Source: Azolla caroliniana (taxonomy: Eukaryota > Polypodiophyta). Taken from it: 64,000 nucleotides of DNA. Below the pieces are notes generated by a model. That model saw nothing but the letters and a program-made list of their open reading frames with translations. It was not told the origin of the DNA and ran no database searches. Shown piece by piece: positions 1 through 11,102 of this stretch; position 1 is the first letter of the stretch; the number at the start of each line of letters is the position of its first letter. The position numbers were made by a program, and so were the translations under genes. Location of the stretch: assembly GCA_043228905.1 (NCBI GenBank), contig JBHGNT010000008.1, forward strand, positions 7,750,001 through 7,814,000, in the 5' to 3' direction.

Positions 1-92
1 ACCTAAGATGTAATCTCTCGTTTGGTCTTATAGGCCATTTTGGCCTCTTAACGGACGTTAATATGTCTTTCTTTCTTTCTACTAAATTTCTT
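1..92 (+). repeat. LINE 3' terminal segment with hairpin and TC-rich tail
   Basis: This matches the 3' end of the LINE at 15864-15953. Both have a 'GGTCT-ATAGG' block, a short hairpin, and then a TC-rich simple repeat (TTTC units here, TC units there). The hairpin is AGGCCA (32-37), loop TTT, TGGCCT (41-46). The equivalent stem at 15886-15901 is AGGTCA/TGACCT. I infer the end of a LINE whose body lies left of the window. Confidence 0.6.
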
Positions 93-109
93 TCACTACT
101 ATTTCTTGA

Positions 110-1000
110 GTTTCTCAACCTTATCAAGGAGGGCAAAGCCTATACAAAGTGGATTTATTGCAGCTTTGTAGATTTCAGAAAAGCCATTAACAATGTACTA
201 TGTTCTTGGATCATGCAATAACATGAAACGCTTGGTGTTCCGGTAAGATATGCAAACAAGGAGTAAACCAAGGATGGCACGTATTGTTGATTCTGAGGTA
301 TCACTTACATAGAAAGATTTAGCAGTTTATAGCCACACAAAATTACTCTATGTTGACAACATTTTGCTTATCCCCGACTCTGTAGAGGGACTATAAAGAC
401 ATCTAAAAGCCTTTAAAACATTTTGTATGGATGGTAAACCTAGAAAAAACTAAAGTGATGATCAGAACCAGAAGTCTTCTTGGGAGAGAAAAGGTGGCAT
501 ACACATGATCCTACTCATAGCTATGAGTAACATTCACAAGGCCTTGGTTCTCCTTATAGGAAGCAACTTTTGCTTGACTTCTCATGGATATGCAACCCTT
601 GATGCTCTTGGGAGACAATGTGTACATATACAGTTCCAAGAGCCACAAACTAAATTGTGGCTATTTGATATACTTGTCATGCCAAATCTTCACAAGGCAA
701 ATAAGTGGAAAGATTTGGAAAGACCTTTAGCCTCAATGATTACCCACACGATAAGGAGCAATGCATCACCATGATATAATTCAGGCAGAGATCAGAGCAG
801 AGATGAGGCATTATTCTGATCAGTGACCCATATCCTACAACTTTGGGAAATCCCTAAACGAAGATGTCATCGACACAACTTGCTGAACACAAAGATAATC
901 ATTGTTGATATGACGAGACACAACAGTGGCTTGAGTCACATGGGATAAACATAAATAAACTACCCTCTGTTACAATATAGCTTGGGTTATCCCCATCTGA
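110..1000 (+). pseudogene. Decayed LINE reverse-transcriptase (ORF2) fragment
   Basis: Translating in changing frames gives the landmarks of a non-LTR reverse transcriptase in the correct order. 'CSFVDFRKAI' near 150-200 corresponds to FIDFKKAF. 'KQGVNQGW' near 255-280 corresponds to KQGCPLSP. 'LYVDNILLI' near 345-375 corresponds to LLYADDVVLF, with the second catalytic Asp replaced by Asn. The longest open piece (505-774, 89 codons) continues into the region after the palm ('QEPQTKLWLFDILVMP'), parallel to 'WFLEKYLFDTLVTPV' in the LINE at 14383-15690. Several stops and frame changes show it is dead. It begins shortly after the TC-rich tail of another LINE (1-92), the same arrangement as at 15953-16289. 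The 3' boundary is unclear. Confidence 0.6.
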
Positions 1001-1560
1001 TCGTGGCCAACACGGAAGTGAATAGAGTAATTCGAACTGATATGATCAAAATTGGATAATGGAGAACATGGAGCAGCCCCACAACATCTCTTGGTACAAA
1101 GATGGCCCACTATAAGGCACACTTTTTTCACACATCTGAGGATGGATTCATCATTAGGCCTTCTTATATCAACATATATCTATTGCACGTGTTGTGCAGT
1201 GTGATAGGGCAACTGCAGAACTCTTAACATCAAGTAGAGATTGACATAAACTTATATGCATGCACACCTCTTGAAGAAAGAATCTACCAATTATGGCATC
1301 AGGGAATGGAATCTGATGTAGTTATACAGATGATTCCATGCGTGTTTCTTTCAACCATGAAACTTGAAATTTGAAACTCTCAAACTCGTTTTGACACATT
1401 TCTCTGACATTATGTATAATAAAGTACAGTGCAATACATTTACAAAGAAGTGATATCAAGTGATGAAATAATATTGTAACTATGGCATTAAACAATACAG
1501 TTCAGTACATACAATATAATATAATATACAAGCAAGATTTTATAGCTATGGTGCTGTATA
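1001..1560. other. AT-rich sequence, no gene seen
   Basis: No long frame and no recognised motif. It could be the eroded 3' part of the LINE fragment to the left, but the hairpin tail of the other LINE copies is absent. Confidence 0.4.
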
Positions 1561-1732
1561 ATACAATTCAACACATAAATTTATGATGAAAAAAACAATA
1601 CAACTCAACACAGCACAATTTAATAAAATCATGACAAGAAATGAGGCAAGATTTTGGAACTACAGTGTTGAATGATACAACACAATACAAAAATTTATGA
1701 AGAACAACTGACCCAAAAGGATGAGTGCTTAC

Positions 1733-2098
1733 ATGAGTATGATCCAAATGGCAACGAAACTTAGAGCTTTCATCATCGAGAACCGCCGTTTTCTTACGCT
1801 TTGAAACTGTTGGTTTGCTCGGCTCGAAAACCACAGTCTTCCCGCACTGATCTAATGTGAGAATTGCAATGGCGGGAACAAGGGGGGACCACGAAAGGGG
1901 AAATTCTTTAGAAGGAGGAGAATGCAAAAGAGGAGGGGGGGTAGAATGTGACGGAGGGGGAGGAGAAGAAGGAGAAGAAGGAGAAGAGAAAGGAGGAGGA
2001 GAGAAGAGAGAGAGCATTAGGTCTGAGAAAACGGTGGACTCATGAAATCGTTCCATGATTTTCTTGTCCTTCTTCTTCCCTTTCTTCTTGTGCGACAT
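1733..2098 (-). CDS. Possible host-gene first exon, Pro/Ser-rich, unknown product
   Basis: The minus-strand frame from the ATG at 2098-2096 gives 122 codons starting MSHKKKGKKKDKK. A Lys-rich N-terminus is followed by a Pro/Ser tract (about residues 30-65) and a non-repetitive part containing 'AILTLDQCGKTVVFEPSKP' and 'KKTAVLDDESSK'. The frame meets a good splice donor, CAT|GTAAGC, with GT at 1732-1731. An alternative start is the next Met (MERFHES, near 2056). No retroelement motif is present, unlike nearly every other frame in the window. I do not recognise the family. The Lys stretch could be a nuclear localisation signal. Simple-sequence composition (GGA/GAA on the opposite strand) may be keeping the frame open by chance, so coding status is uncertain. 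No second exon was identified to the left. Confidence 0.35.
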
Positions 2099-2870
2099 AC
2101 ACAGAGTAGGGGGACAGAGGGGGGTCGAAGAAGTGGAGCTCCCTCTCCCTCTCAATGTCTCTATCTCTATCTCTATCTCTGTTCTCCCCCGCCTCTCTGT
2201 TTCTCTGTGTGTGTCTGTCCGTCTCTGTGTAAACAAAAAAGCTCCGAGGTCTTGCTCTGCTCTGCTCTGCTCTGTGTGTGTTTCTTCTTCTTCTTCTTCT
2301 TCTTCTTCTTCTTCTTCTTCGCTGTGTCTCTGTTCTTTTCCGTTTTCCAAAATCTCAAAAATACCCCTCCTCCATCTCTTCGTCTTCTTCTTATTATTAG
2401 TAATAGTGTGCTCTTCTTCTTCTTCTTCTTCTTCTCCGTGTCTTTGTTCATTTCAGTTTTTCCAAATCTCACAAATACCCCTCCTTCATCTCTTCTTCTT
2501 TTTCTTCTTATTATTACTGTTATTGTTATTGTTATTATATCATCGCTCTGTGTGTGTGTGTGTGTGTGCTCTTCTTCTCTGCGTCTTTGTTCTTTTCGGT
2601 TTTTCAAAATCTCACAAATACCCCTCCTCCATCTCTTCTTCTTCTTCTTCATTATTATTATTACTCTTACTTCTTCTCCTTCTTCTTCTTCAATCATTGC
2701 TCTATGTGTGTTCCTCTTCTTCTCTATGTCTTTATTCTTTTCGGTTTTTCAAAATCTCAATAAATACCCCATCTCTTCTTCTTCTTCTTCTTCTCCGTGG
2801 ACCTTCATCATCTTCTTCTTATTATCACATCATCGCTCTGTGTGTGTTCCTCTTTTTCAAAAATGAGCAA
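2099..2870. repeat. TTC microsatellite and about 140-bp minisatellite, 4-5 units
   Basis: After a long (TTC)n run at about 2281-2320, a unit of roughly 115-150 bp recurs near 2325, 2437, 2578, 2729 and partly 2800. The core of each is 'CT-TTCTTTTCGGTTTTTCAAAATCTCA-AAATACCCCTCC-TCATCTC' followed by TTC/ATT runs and 'CATCGCTCTGTGTGTG'. Long frames across it on both strands (poly-Ser/Leu/Phe or poly-Glu/Lys) are artefacts of the repeats. It lies directly upstream of the possible minus-strand exon, so it may be its 5' UTR or promoter. Confidence 0.75.
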
Positions 2871-3569
2871 TTGCCTGTTGCTAGTCCACGTCGCTTTGGA
2901 GCTAATCCCAAAGGCCAACCCCCAATCAAAACGCTCCAAATCAAGACCTTTGATACAAGTTGCAATTTAGAATGCCAAATATGTTTTAAGATTTTCCACT
3001 ATCCATGATTAGAGTTATGTACTTTCTATTCTTGTTCAACCTTAAATGGTAGGCATCGAAGAGATTCAATGGAGCAATGATACAAGAGATTAGTAGTCAC
3101 TTGTAAAAATTACACCTAACCGCGTAAACACCAATCAACCTATAGTTGGTCCTCGGTTTGTATAGGTAAAGGATCTTTGATTAATGTTAACACGTTTGCG
3201 TTCACAAGTGCAAGGATAAGGTTCCATCTTATTTTGGGGCTTTTTGGGCCATTTCACAAAACACCTTGATACCAGTATCACATATTCTCAAAAAGTTGAT
3301 AAAAAAGTTGAAATTTTCACCATTTGGTAAATTGGAAAATCAAGGCTCGTGTTTAGAATCTACTCAACGTGAGGAATGTTTATTCTGGACTAAGTCTTAG
3401 TTGCAAACACAATGTATTCCCTTTGGGAAAACTATCCAAAGGTGTGGTCGGAAGGATTGAATTATGTGCACATACAATTGCGAGTTATCTTGTTACGTTC
3501 TCTAGTATATATACTATTCGGTTATCTTATACACTCTTCGGTACACAATCCAAATCTAAATTAACACGT
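2871..3569. other. No feature recognised
   Basis: Mixed AT-rich sequence. One 80-codon frame (3369-3611) has no recognisable motif and runs into the LTR that starts at 3570. Confidence 0.4.
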
Positions 3570-4424
3570 TGTCGTGAAGTGCGAAAGCTTCACATTAAAA
3601 GTCTACAATAAGATAAAACGTAATGAAAATAAAATAAACCTTTATAATGTTGATAACATACTATGATAATATTATACACTATATGTAGAGACAAAAATAT
3701 ATATATCTATTATATTACATGCAAAAGAGGACTTGAACCAACAACCTCAACCTTATAGCATTCAAACCTTACCATTTGGCCTATACTTATAATGTATAAA
3801 AGAGTGTGTCTTGTTTACATTTTAAGTAGTATTATATTGTTTAAACCATTAAACCATCAAACGAGCTACATGTGCACCATATAGCACACATGCAAGAGTC
3901 TCTCTGCATGTGCGCCACATGGCCCACATGTAGAACCATCTCTTCCCTATAAAAGGAGAAGGAAGTATAGACAAAGAAAACCAAGAAATAAGATGGAAAT
4001 GATTATATTGGATCTAGAGAAAGATATATTGTAATAAAGAAAGAGAGAGAGACAGAGAGAGGTATTCTTAAAAGAGAAAAGAAGAACTAGCTTGTTGGTG
4101 GTGGTCCTCAACTCGCAACAGAAGGGCAGCGGTTCGAGTATTATACTTGTCGAGAGATTGAAGGGAAGGCTATGGTCTACCATCAAGAAAGAGAAGAGTG
4201 ATTACCTAGTGAGACAAAGCTCGAAGGATCAACGATGCTTGCAATCATTTTGTAACTCATTCATCAAATAATTATAAGTTTCTTTCATTCCTTCAAATAT
4301 CATTCTATATCCCATCTTGTCATATCTTGTTGATCTCTATTTACTCTATCTCTACTCTTTCGTCTCTTTTGTCCATAATCCCAGTGATTCCTTCCTCACT
4401 TTCATGATATCTTTTGTCTACGCA
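3570..4424 (+). mobile_element. Gypsy LTR of the TGTCGTG group (LTR-1), boundary on right uncertain
   Basis: It begins TGTCGTGAAG, the same ten bases as the LTR at 52026. It carries a TATA-like box (CTATAAAAGG near 3951-3960) and the U5 hairpin found in the other members (stem AATC/GATT at 4377-4389). An antisense tRNA-like block lies at 3719-3791. In related LTRs the end lies 38-47 bases after the hairpin, which would place it near 4424 (..TACGCA). The following sequence does not match the primer-site region of the relatives and no target duplication was found. It is probably a solo or broken LTR. Confidence 0.55.
3719..3791 (-). other. Antisense tRNA-like segment inside LTR-1
   Basis: On the minus strand this reads like the core of a tRNA: an A-box-like 'TATAGGCCAAATGGTAAGG' followed about 35 bases later by a B-box-like 'GTTGGTTCAAGTCC'. 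No convincing acceptor stem is visible, so this is not a functional tRNA gene. Similar blocks occur in three other LTR families of the window (6090-6160, 18575-18660, 24168-24240). Confidence 0.55.
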
Positions 4425-4569
4425 ATGGTACGCTTCTAGGCAAGCCACACTAAGCGTAGAAGGCAAGTACACCATATATATCCTCAATGAACTATATTAC
4501 TCACTCCCTTTGTTATGTACAATTCAAGCCCTTAAATAGGTAGCCTATAAGATACAAATTGATATCCAT
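4425..4569. other. Short AT-rich spacer, nothing recognised
   Basis: It lies between the end of LTR-1 and the decayed coiled-coil ORF. No motif was identified. Confidence 0.3.
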
Positions 4570-6068
4570 CTAGATGGTTGCATCCTTCAAGATCTGACAC
4601 TTCTATTAATAACTCTTCAAATCTAATAATATTTACAACGCTTCCTATTAACACTCAAAATTATTTATTTATTTGTCCTAGATTTCACACTTTGTCTGCC
4701 TCCGTCTTCACTCCTTCGGCTCTCCGGTTCTCCAACTTTCCGACTCTGACCCATGACAACTTCATTGGGCAACACATGGCACATCCATGGGACAATACCT
4801 TGCACGTCGAACCCACTCGCCCTCAACTATCTTCCAAAATTTCCAAAATGCTTTGTTGTTTGTCCTCCGCTATATCTTGCTAAGTTTCCATCTGTTCTGG
4901 CAACTCCTCATCTCCAGTCCTTTGTTGTCTCGGTGCTTGGTCCTCAGGCCATTTCGTCCGTTGCTCCGGCCGTTCTTCCTTCATGCGTGTCTGTTCCAAC
5001 TCCACCTCTAGTCACTCTTCATCACTAAGAATTTTCTGTTCGGCTTGGTTGTCCCTGGTCTGTTGTTCCGTCCGTTGAAGTCTCTCCCGCTCATAAGCTT
5101 CCAGCCCAATGTTAACTACAACTAATCATCCTCAAATTCTTCCAAGATTTTCCGTATTTCCTCTATTTGAACTTGAGCCATGGCTTGAAAGTCTTCGGAT
5201 AACTCCTCTCGGATTGTGATGATGCTTTCTTCATCCATCTTATAAAAATGATCTCCATTTTTTATCCTGTTATTTGCATCCGCACGGAACAATTGTAGTT
5301 CTATTGCTTGCCCCGACCATTCCTTCCATATTGCAACCGAACATTCCTCAAGTTTCTCTTTCATCCGTTGCCGCTGATTCTCCACAATTAGTCGGATTCT
5401 TTGTATCCCCATCTCTGTCTTCTCTTCCATGACATGCTTTTCCTATTTAAGCCGCTTAATTTGTTGCGTTCGCTTGGATCTCATATGCATGAGCTGAGTT
5501 TGATATGTGGTATGTACCTTCGTCAACACTTTTCTGGATCGTTCAATCATCTAGTCCTGGTCTCCCAATAGCTTGCTTGGCCTTCTCTGTCTCTTTTCTC
5601 ATTTGCTCCTTTGTTTCTTCAAATAACTTTTCCCACAACATCAATGCCCCAACCTTCTCCTTCACTTATGCTCGCACCTCTTTGAGTCGCTCCCATTGTC
5701 GGTCGAACTCCTTCTCCAACTCCTTGTGATCTCAATAGAGTTTCTCGAACTCCGCTTGCTTGTCCTTTAACCACCAGTTCCTTTGTGCAGGCAGCGTGTC
5801 ATCACGTTCTTTTTTTGTCGGAGCTCCTCCTGCAACCTTTTGATTTCCGTTCTAGCCATTCTTCGGATTTTCTCTTTTTCCTGCTGAATCGCTTCCTTCT
5901 CTTCCTTCATCAGGTTCAAACTTTCTTGAACCTTACGTAGTCCTTCCTCCATTTTCTTTTTCTCTTCTTCGGCTATTCCCTGCAACTGCTTCTCTTTCTT
6001 ACCTAGCGTTGTTTGCATGACAATTTCTTCTTTTAAGCTTTGCTAATTCCTTCTCCGCCTCTTCCGAC
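4570..6068 (-). pseudogene. Decayed coiled-coil ORF of a Gypsy element, C-terminal half
   Basis: Minus-strand frames at 6018-5767 and 5430-5122, with shorter pieces down to 4740, encode Glu/Lys-rich heptad-like sequence. The 5430-5122 piece aligns clearly with the accessory ORF at 50173-50877. 'LFRADANNR', 'FYKMDEESIITI' and 'EDFQAMAQ' parallel 'TYRADSENR', 'FYKLNEESIATV' and 'QDYRALAD'. Downstream the frame is Gln/Glu/Pro-rich, like the tail of that ORF. The N-terminal half of the same ORF lies at 16394-17660; the two are separated by the Gypsy at 6069-16393. Stops and frameshifts interrupt it. No enzymatic motif was seen. Confidence 0.6.
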
Positions 6069-6089
6069 TATCATGATATAGCATGGTAT

Positions 6090-6160
6090 GGCTTCAAAAA
6101 GATTTGAACCCATCACCTTGTGGCACATGGGCAGAAGCCTTACCATTAAGCTATAAGTTG
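6090..6160 (-). other. Antisense tRNA-like segment in Gypsy-1 LTR
   Basis: The minus strand reads 'TATAGCTTAATGGTAAGG' (A box, 6138-6155) and later 'GGTTCAAATC' (B box, 6101-6110), close to the spacing of a tRNA. It is repeated in the 3' LTR at about 11122-11195. No acceptor stem is visible. Confidence 0.6.
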
Positions 6161-6229
6161 TAATACAAAAAATATTATTTCCATTTATTATTTCACTTAG
6201 GAAATCTGTGTATATTCTAGATTTCTCTG

Positions 6230-6275
6230 GAACATTCTAGAAATGTCAAGAGTATTCCTAAAGCCACTATAAAAA
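6230..6275 (+). promoter_or_regulatory. Heat-shock element plus TATA box in Gypsy-1 LTR
   Basis: GAAcaTTCtaGAA at 6230-6242 is a perfect three-unit heat-shock-factor site (alternating GAA and TTC with 2-bp gaps). It ends about 25 bases upstream of TATAAAAA (6268-6275). The 3' LTR keeps the same site (11264-11276) and TATA (11306-11313). Confidence 0.65.
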
Positions 6276-6594
6276 GAGGCACATGGCAAGCATTATCAAG
6301 AACAAAATCGGTTCAACGCTAGTCTTAGCCTCCTTGTTGTTCTTGTATCTTTCTTCTTATAATATAATATACTTCTTGTTGTCATCATTATCTCTCTCTC
6401 TCTCTCTCCTCTCACGTGGTTCTCACACACTCATTCCCTTCTCAGTACTAATCCTCATTCTTCTCCTCTACATTTAGTACTAATTCTCCTTGCCTCTAGT
6501 ACTATCCCTAACAGTTTGAACCGATTTTCCTCTTCAGCTTCGTATCCCTCCTTCCCTTTATACTAATCTTCTTATCCTTCCTTCCTCCAATACT

Positions 6595-7706
6595 ATGGCA
6601 ATTGTTACCGCTCAAGAATACCAATCTGTTTTCTTGAAGCTGCAGTGCTTGAAAGAAAGGTTTGTCGAATTGGAACAAGAAAATCAACGGTTGTTGGGGG
6701 ATCTTTAACAAATCTCTTTAGAAAAGCAGCAAGCGCAACAACATGGGGAGTTAGCGTTACATGTGCAACAACTTGAAGCAACCATTGTAGCATTGCAACA
6801 ACAAGGATCAAGTACTCAAGGGATTCATAAAGAGCCCAAGATCGGCCTTCCTATGAAATTCGATAGAACACGATCACAATTCAGAGGATTCCTTAATCAG
6901 GTACGATTAGTCATTCAAATGCATCATTCCCGATATCCCACTGATGCATCACGAGTGGGTCTAGTAGGCACGTTACTGAGCGGCTTAACTTTGGCATGGT
7001 TTGCTCTATTGTTGGAAAAAAGTTCTCCCTTACTAAATAATTTTGAAGAGTTTATAAGTGAGTTTAAAGCCTGTTTTGGAGATATTGATAGCATAAGAAC
7101 GATGATCAACAAAATCCAACGATCACGTCAAGGTGATTGTCCAGCCTCCACTTACGCTGCAGATTTCCGTCTACTACATTGATGGAGCAATTTCGATACG
7201 GCCTACGAAATGATGTCAAAGACTTACTCCTGAATTTCTCTGAAGAACCAAAATCACTCATAGAGGCAATTAGTCGAGTGGTACGATGCGATAACTGGCT
7301 TTTCGAACGATGTTCGGAATGCCAATTACAAATGCCAAGGACCAGGTTGGAGCCCACATACGCCTCGGTCGTAGCAAAACCATTTGCAAGGGAGTCATAT
7401 CATGCATCTCTGGCAAATACTCCAACACCGATGGAAATCGACACCACATGTCGTCATGGACCATTGTCGAAAGAAGAAAAGCAACTACGCCGAGTAAATC
7501 GATTATGTCTTTACTGTGGAGGACCAAGGCATATTGCAATAAACTGTCCACATAGGCCAAGAAGACGAGTAAATCAAATAGTTGCTTGTACTAAACCCAA
7601 GTCTATTTCGGTAGGAGTGTCTGATAGTCCTAATAGTACTAATAGCCCAAGTCTATCAAACAAATTTGATGTCCTTAGTCAGTTACAAGAAGAGTTAAAC
7701 GACTAA
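6595..7706 (+). pseudogene. Gypsy-1 gag (frameshifted)
   Basis: The frame starts at ATG 6595 (MAIVTAQEYQSVF), opens with a coiled coil (about residues 5-70) and meets an in-frame TAA at 6706-6708. It continues to about 7180, then shifts frame and runs to 7706. The middle part is a capsid-like region ('FDRTRSQFRGFLNQVRLV', 'TYAADFRLL', 'MEQFRYGLRNDVKDLLL'). Near the end is a nucleocapsid zinc knuckle, CLYCGGPRHIAINC (CX2CX4HX4C). In life it would package the element RNA and build virus-like particles in the cytoplasm. The knuckle with a preceding 'PLSKEEKQLRRVNRLC' is typical of chromovirus gag. One stop and one frameshift make it non-functional. Confidence 0.75.
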
Positions 7707-7732
7707 GTCCAACCAAAATAGGAGTCATTTGG

Positions 7733-8830
7733 TTGGACAAGCCTAGATCCGTGCAACCCATTAGTGGTTCCATTCCCTCTAAGCAAGTTAGCAATGTGTT
7801 CTTAACTCAAGTAACAGTTAGTACTAAAAGTACTCCTCCAATACATGTTTTAGCACTCCTAGATTCTAGAGCTAATTCTTGCTTCATGGATAGGAATTTT
7901 GCCCAAGCTCATCAAATATCCCTAAGAAAACTCCCTTGTCCAGCCTCCGTAGTAGTCATTGGTGATCGTCCCATTGCTTCCGGAAATATCATAGAACAGT
8001 CAGAGCCAGTTAATATTGTCCTAGATAAATTAGCGTGTGTAGTATCATCTAATATAATCAATAGCCCAGAACATCCCATTGTTTTAGGATTACCATGGTT
8101 TGAATTACATAACCTAGACATAGATTGGAGAACAAGAGAAATCTGGTATCGACCAAACCGAGGATCTACTCATAGGATTGCAACCATTTCCTTACATAAA
8201 TTGCGTGAGGAAGGACACAAGGAAGCAATGTTCGACTTCACGGTATCAGTAAAACCTTCCAACACCACTAAAGAGGAATCCATAGTTCAACTTCCAGAGA
8301 AGTATCGTCATTATGCCGATGTGTTCAATAAGGTACAAGCCAATACACTTCCTCACTATCGATTGTATGATTGCCCCATCGATTTACAACCGGGAAAAGA
8401 GCCACCATGGGAACCGATCTACAATTTGTCACCAACCGAGCTATAAGTCCTTGGAGCCTATGTAGAGGAGAATTTGGCAAATGGTTTCATTCGACATTCG
8501 AAATCTCCAGCCAACGCACCCATTTTCTTTGTCAAGAAAAAGGATGGATCACTTCGTCTCGTCGTAGATTACCGTGGCTTGAATAAGGTCACCATCATGA
8601 ATAGGTATGCACTCCCCCTTATCTCAAGTCTTTTAAAACGGATCAATGGTGCAAGGTTCTTCACAAAGATTGACTTACGAGGAGCATATAACCTTGTACA
8701 AATCCGACCAGGAGATGAACGGAAGACTGCGTTTTGCACTAGATATGGGCACTTCGAGTATACGGTCATGCCATTCGGTCTCACTAATGCACTAACAGTC
8801 TTCCACCACATGCCAAATGATATATTCTGA
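7733..8830 (+). pseudogene. Gypsy-1 protease and N-terminal reverse transcriptase
   Basis: The retropepsin domain is around 7845-8150, with 'ALLDSRANSCFMD' in place of the family's D-S/T-G-A. The catalytic-loop Gly is now Arg, a change that should inactivate it. The flap and C-terminal part 'IVLGLPWFELHNLDIDW' is well kept. RT begins near 8350 ('PHYRLYDCPIDLQPGKEPPW') and a stop interrupts it at 8443-8446. It resumes with '[21 protein letters not shown]', '[16 protein letters not shown]' and '[11 protein letters not shown]'. It ends at a stop near 8828, just before where YLDD should be; that segment is missing. Confidence 0.8.
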
Positions 8831-11101
8831 GATGCCAATAGTCTCTCGGAAGGCATCTCTATGGATCCAGCTAAGGTCAAAACTGTGGTAGAGTGGCCGA
8901 CTCCATGTTCGTTGCGAGATGTGCAATGCTTTTTAGGCTTTGCCAATTTTTACCGCAAGTTTATATAGGATTACTCAAAGCGTATTCTGTCTCTCACACA
9001 GCTTACCAAGAAGGGGCAGTCGTTTGTTTGGTCTAAAGAAGCGGACATGGATTTTGAGAGTCTTAAGAAGGCATTTACATCATCTCCTATACTAGCCCAT
9101 GTTGATCCGAAAAAACCATTCATCATTGAGGTAGACGCGTTGGATTTTGCCTTGGGTAGCATTCTGTCACAACAAGGCGATGATGAAAAGCTACATCCTG
9201 TGGCTTTCCACTCGCGCAAGTTTGACGCCGCCGAAATCAACTATGAAATTCATGATAAGGAGTTATTAGCAATAGTGGACTCTTTTACGCAATGGAGGCA
9301 TTTTCTAGAGGGGTCTTCTCATCAAGTCACCGTATTCAGTGATCACAAAAATCTTGCCTACTTCCAGAATGCTCGTGTGTTAAATGAATGTCAAGCTCAA
9401 TGGGCCCAATTCCTCACTCGTTTCGACTTCAAAATTACATATCGTCTTGGGAAACAACAAGGGAAGGCATATGCGTTATCACGACACTCATATATAGCAC
9501 CACGTTCCGGTGAGCCAACATTTGATAACAAAAAAAAAGTAATCATAGGACCGGCACGACTTCAAGCAACGCAGGTTTTCGATATGCCATTGGATTCCCA
9601 CATTATCGATGCCGTACGTGAGGACTTGAAGACAGATGCTTTCGCTCAAGCCATTCTAGCACAAATTGATCCCTCTCGGGCATCTTGTTCGCAGTCGCAA
9701 CAACTAGGTACGGACTATCGACAATTTGAATGTCATGATGGATTATTATTCGTTAAGAAAATCTTGTACTATTCGCAGTTGCCTTCGAGTAGTCCAAAAC
9801 TGTCATGACACATATACAATTGGGCATTTTGATAGTACTAAAATGTTGGATTTAGTACAACGATCATTATGGTGGCCTCATATGCGACGATTTTTCGAAG
9901 ACTATGTTCAAACATGTGATACATGTTGCAGGGAAAAGATGCCAAGACATCATCCATATGGTTTATTGGAACCATTGCCAATTCCAAGTAAGCCGTGGCA
10001 ATCCATTTCTCTATATTTCATCACAGATCTTCCAATTTCAAAGGGATTCAACGCAATCTTAACAATAGTAGATTGATATACAAAGATAACACATTTTCTA
10101 CCTTGTACTAACAAAATCGTTGGTGAAGAAACCACCGAAATTGTCATCCGAGGGGTATGTTGGCATCATGGCCTCCCCGATAGCATCATCAACACCCGTG
10201 GACCCCAATTCTTCTCGAAATTCTGGAAGCATCTCTTCAAAATGCTCAAGGTCACTTGTAATCTCTCCTCCGGCTCTCACCCGCAAACAGACGGACAAGC
10301 TGAACGAACGAATCAAATGCTGGAACAATATCTTCGGTGTTTTCTAAGCTATCAACAAGATGACTAGGCAGATATTCTCCACTTTGCAGAATTTGCGTAT
10401 AATAACTTTGTCCACTCATCGACAAGGGTTACACCATTTTATGCTTATATGGGCTATCATCCCCGATGGTGTGTATTCGAAACTCCGGAGTTACCCATAA
10501 ATCCTTTTGCAGAGGATCGTTTGGAGCGGCGACGCAAGATACATGCAAACTTATCTACTCATTTACAACAAGCCCAACAAACACAGAAGGATTATGCGGA
10601 TCGTCATCGACTTCCATCCAGTTTTAACATTGGAGATTGGGTATGGCTATTACGATGGCACATCAAGACTACTCGACCATGCGATAAATTGAACTATCGG
10701 CGATTAGGTTCTTTCCATATTATCGGAAAAATTAATGATGTCGCTTTTCGTCTCGATCTACCTTCGCAACTACGGATACATCCGGTTTTTCATAGTTCTC
10801 TTCTCGAACCATATTACGACAACACTATTCCGAATCGTATTATGCCACCTCCACCCTCGATCGAGCTTGAAGCAGGACCGGAGTACGAAGTAGCTGCCAT
10901 CCTTGATTCCAAGATTTTTCACAACAAGCTCTACTATTTGGTCGATTGGCTAGACTATAGTCCAAGTGAGCGTACTTGGGAACTAGTCGAGAATGTGGTA
11001 AATGCTCGAGCTCTTGTTGAGAACTTTCATCAACGATATCTTGACAAGCCAGGTCCTCCATCTAAGAAGACTTGTAGCACTTGTTGTCTTAAGGGGGGTT
11101 A
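8831..11101 (+). pseudogene. Gypsy-1 RT C-terminus, RNase H, integrase and chromodomain
   Basis: After the RT deletion, the thumb ('[15 protein letters not shown]') leads into RNase H at about 9090-9480 ('FIIEVDALDFALGSILSQ', 'IHDKELLAIVDSF', 'VFSDHKNLAYF'). Integrase follows at about 9800-10500, with the HHCC zinc site ('HFDSTKMLDLVQRSLWWPHM' to 'CDTCCREK') and 'ERTNQMLEQYLRCF'. Its core lacks the usual first Asp (LYFITDLP where MDFITDLP is normal), and the second motif reads NTRGPQF instead of SDRGPQF. The C-terminus (about 10880-11040) is a chromodomain, 'EYEVAAILDSKIF' to 'YLVDWLDYSPSERTWE', which in chromoviruses directs integration to marked heterochromatin. Frameshifts near 9790 and stops at 10076 and 10364 break it. 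Confidence 0.8.
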
Positions 11102-11102
11102 G

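Larger units (their letters stand above)
6069..6513 (+). repeat. 5' LTR of Gypsy-1, 445 bp
   Basis: It runs from TATCATGATATAG (TG mutated to TA; the 3' copy has TGTCATGATATAG) to ACTATCCCTAACA. It contains an antisense tRNA-like block (6090-6160), a perfect heat-shock element (6230-6242), TATAAAAA (6268-6275) and a TC microsatellite (about 6390-6409). Confidence 0.85.

Noticed and set aside
2042-3008. Long open frames of 174-317 codons on both strands
   Set aside because: They are translations of TTC/GAA runs and the minisatellite (poly-Ser, Phe, Leu, Glu, Lys). No non-repetitive coding signal outside 1733-2098.
3369-3611. 80-codon ORF as a small gene
   Set aside because: No motif, no initiation context of note, and it crosses into the start of LTR-1 at 3570.
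3719-3791. Functional tRNA gene
   Set aside because: A and B boxes are recognisable but no acceptor stem pairs, and the block lies inside an LTR, as in three other families.
4578-5028. Overlapping plus-strand frames of 74-101 codons
   Set aside because: Antisense shadows of the decayed minus-strand coiled-coil ORF; no motif of their own.
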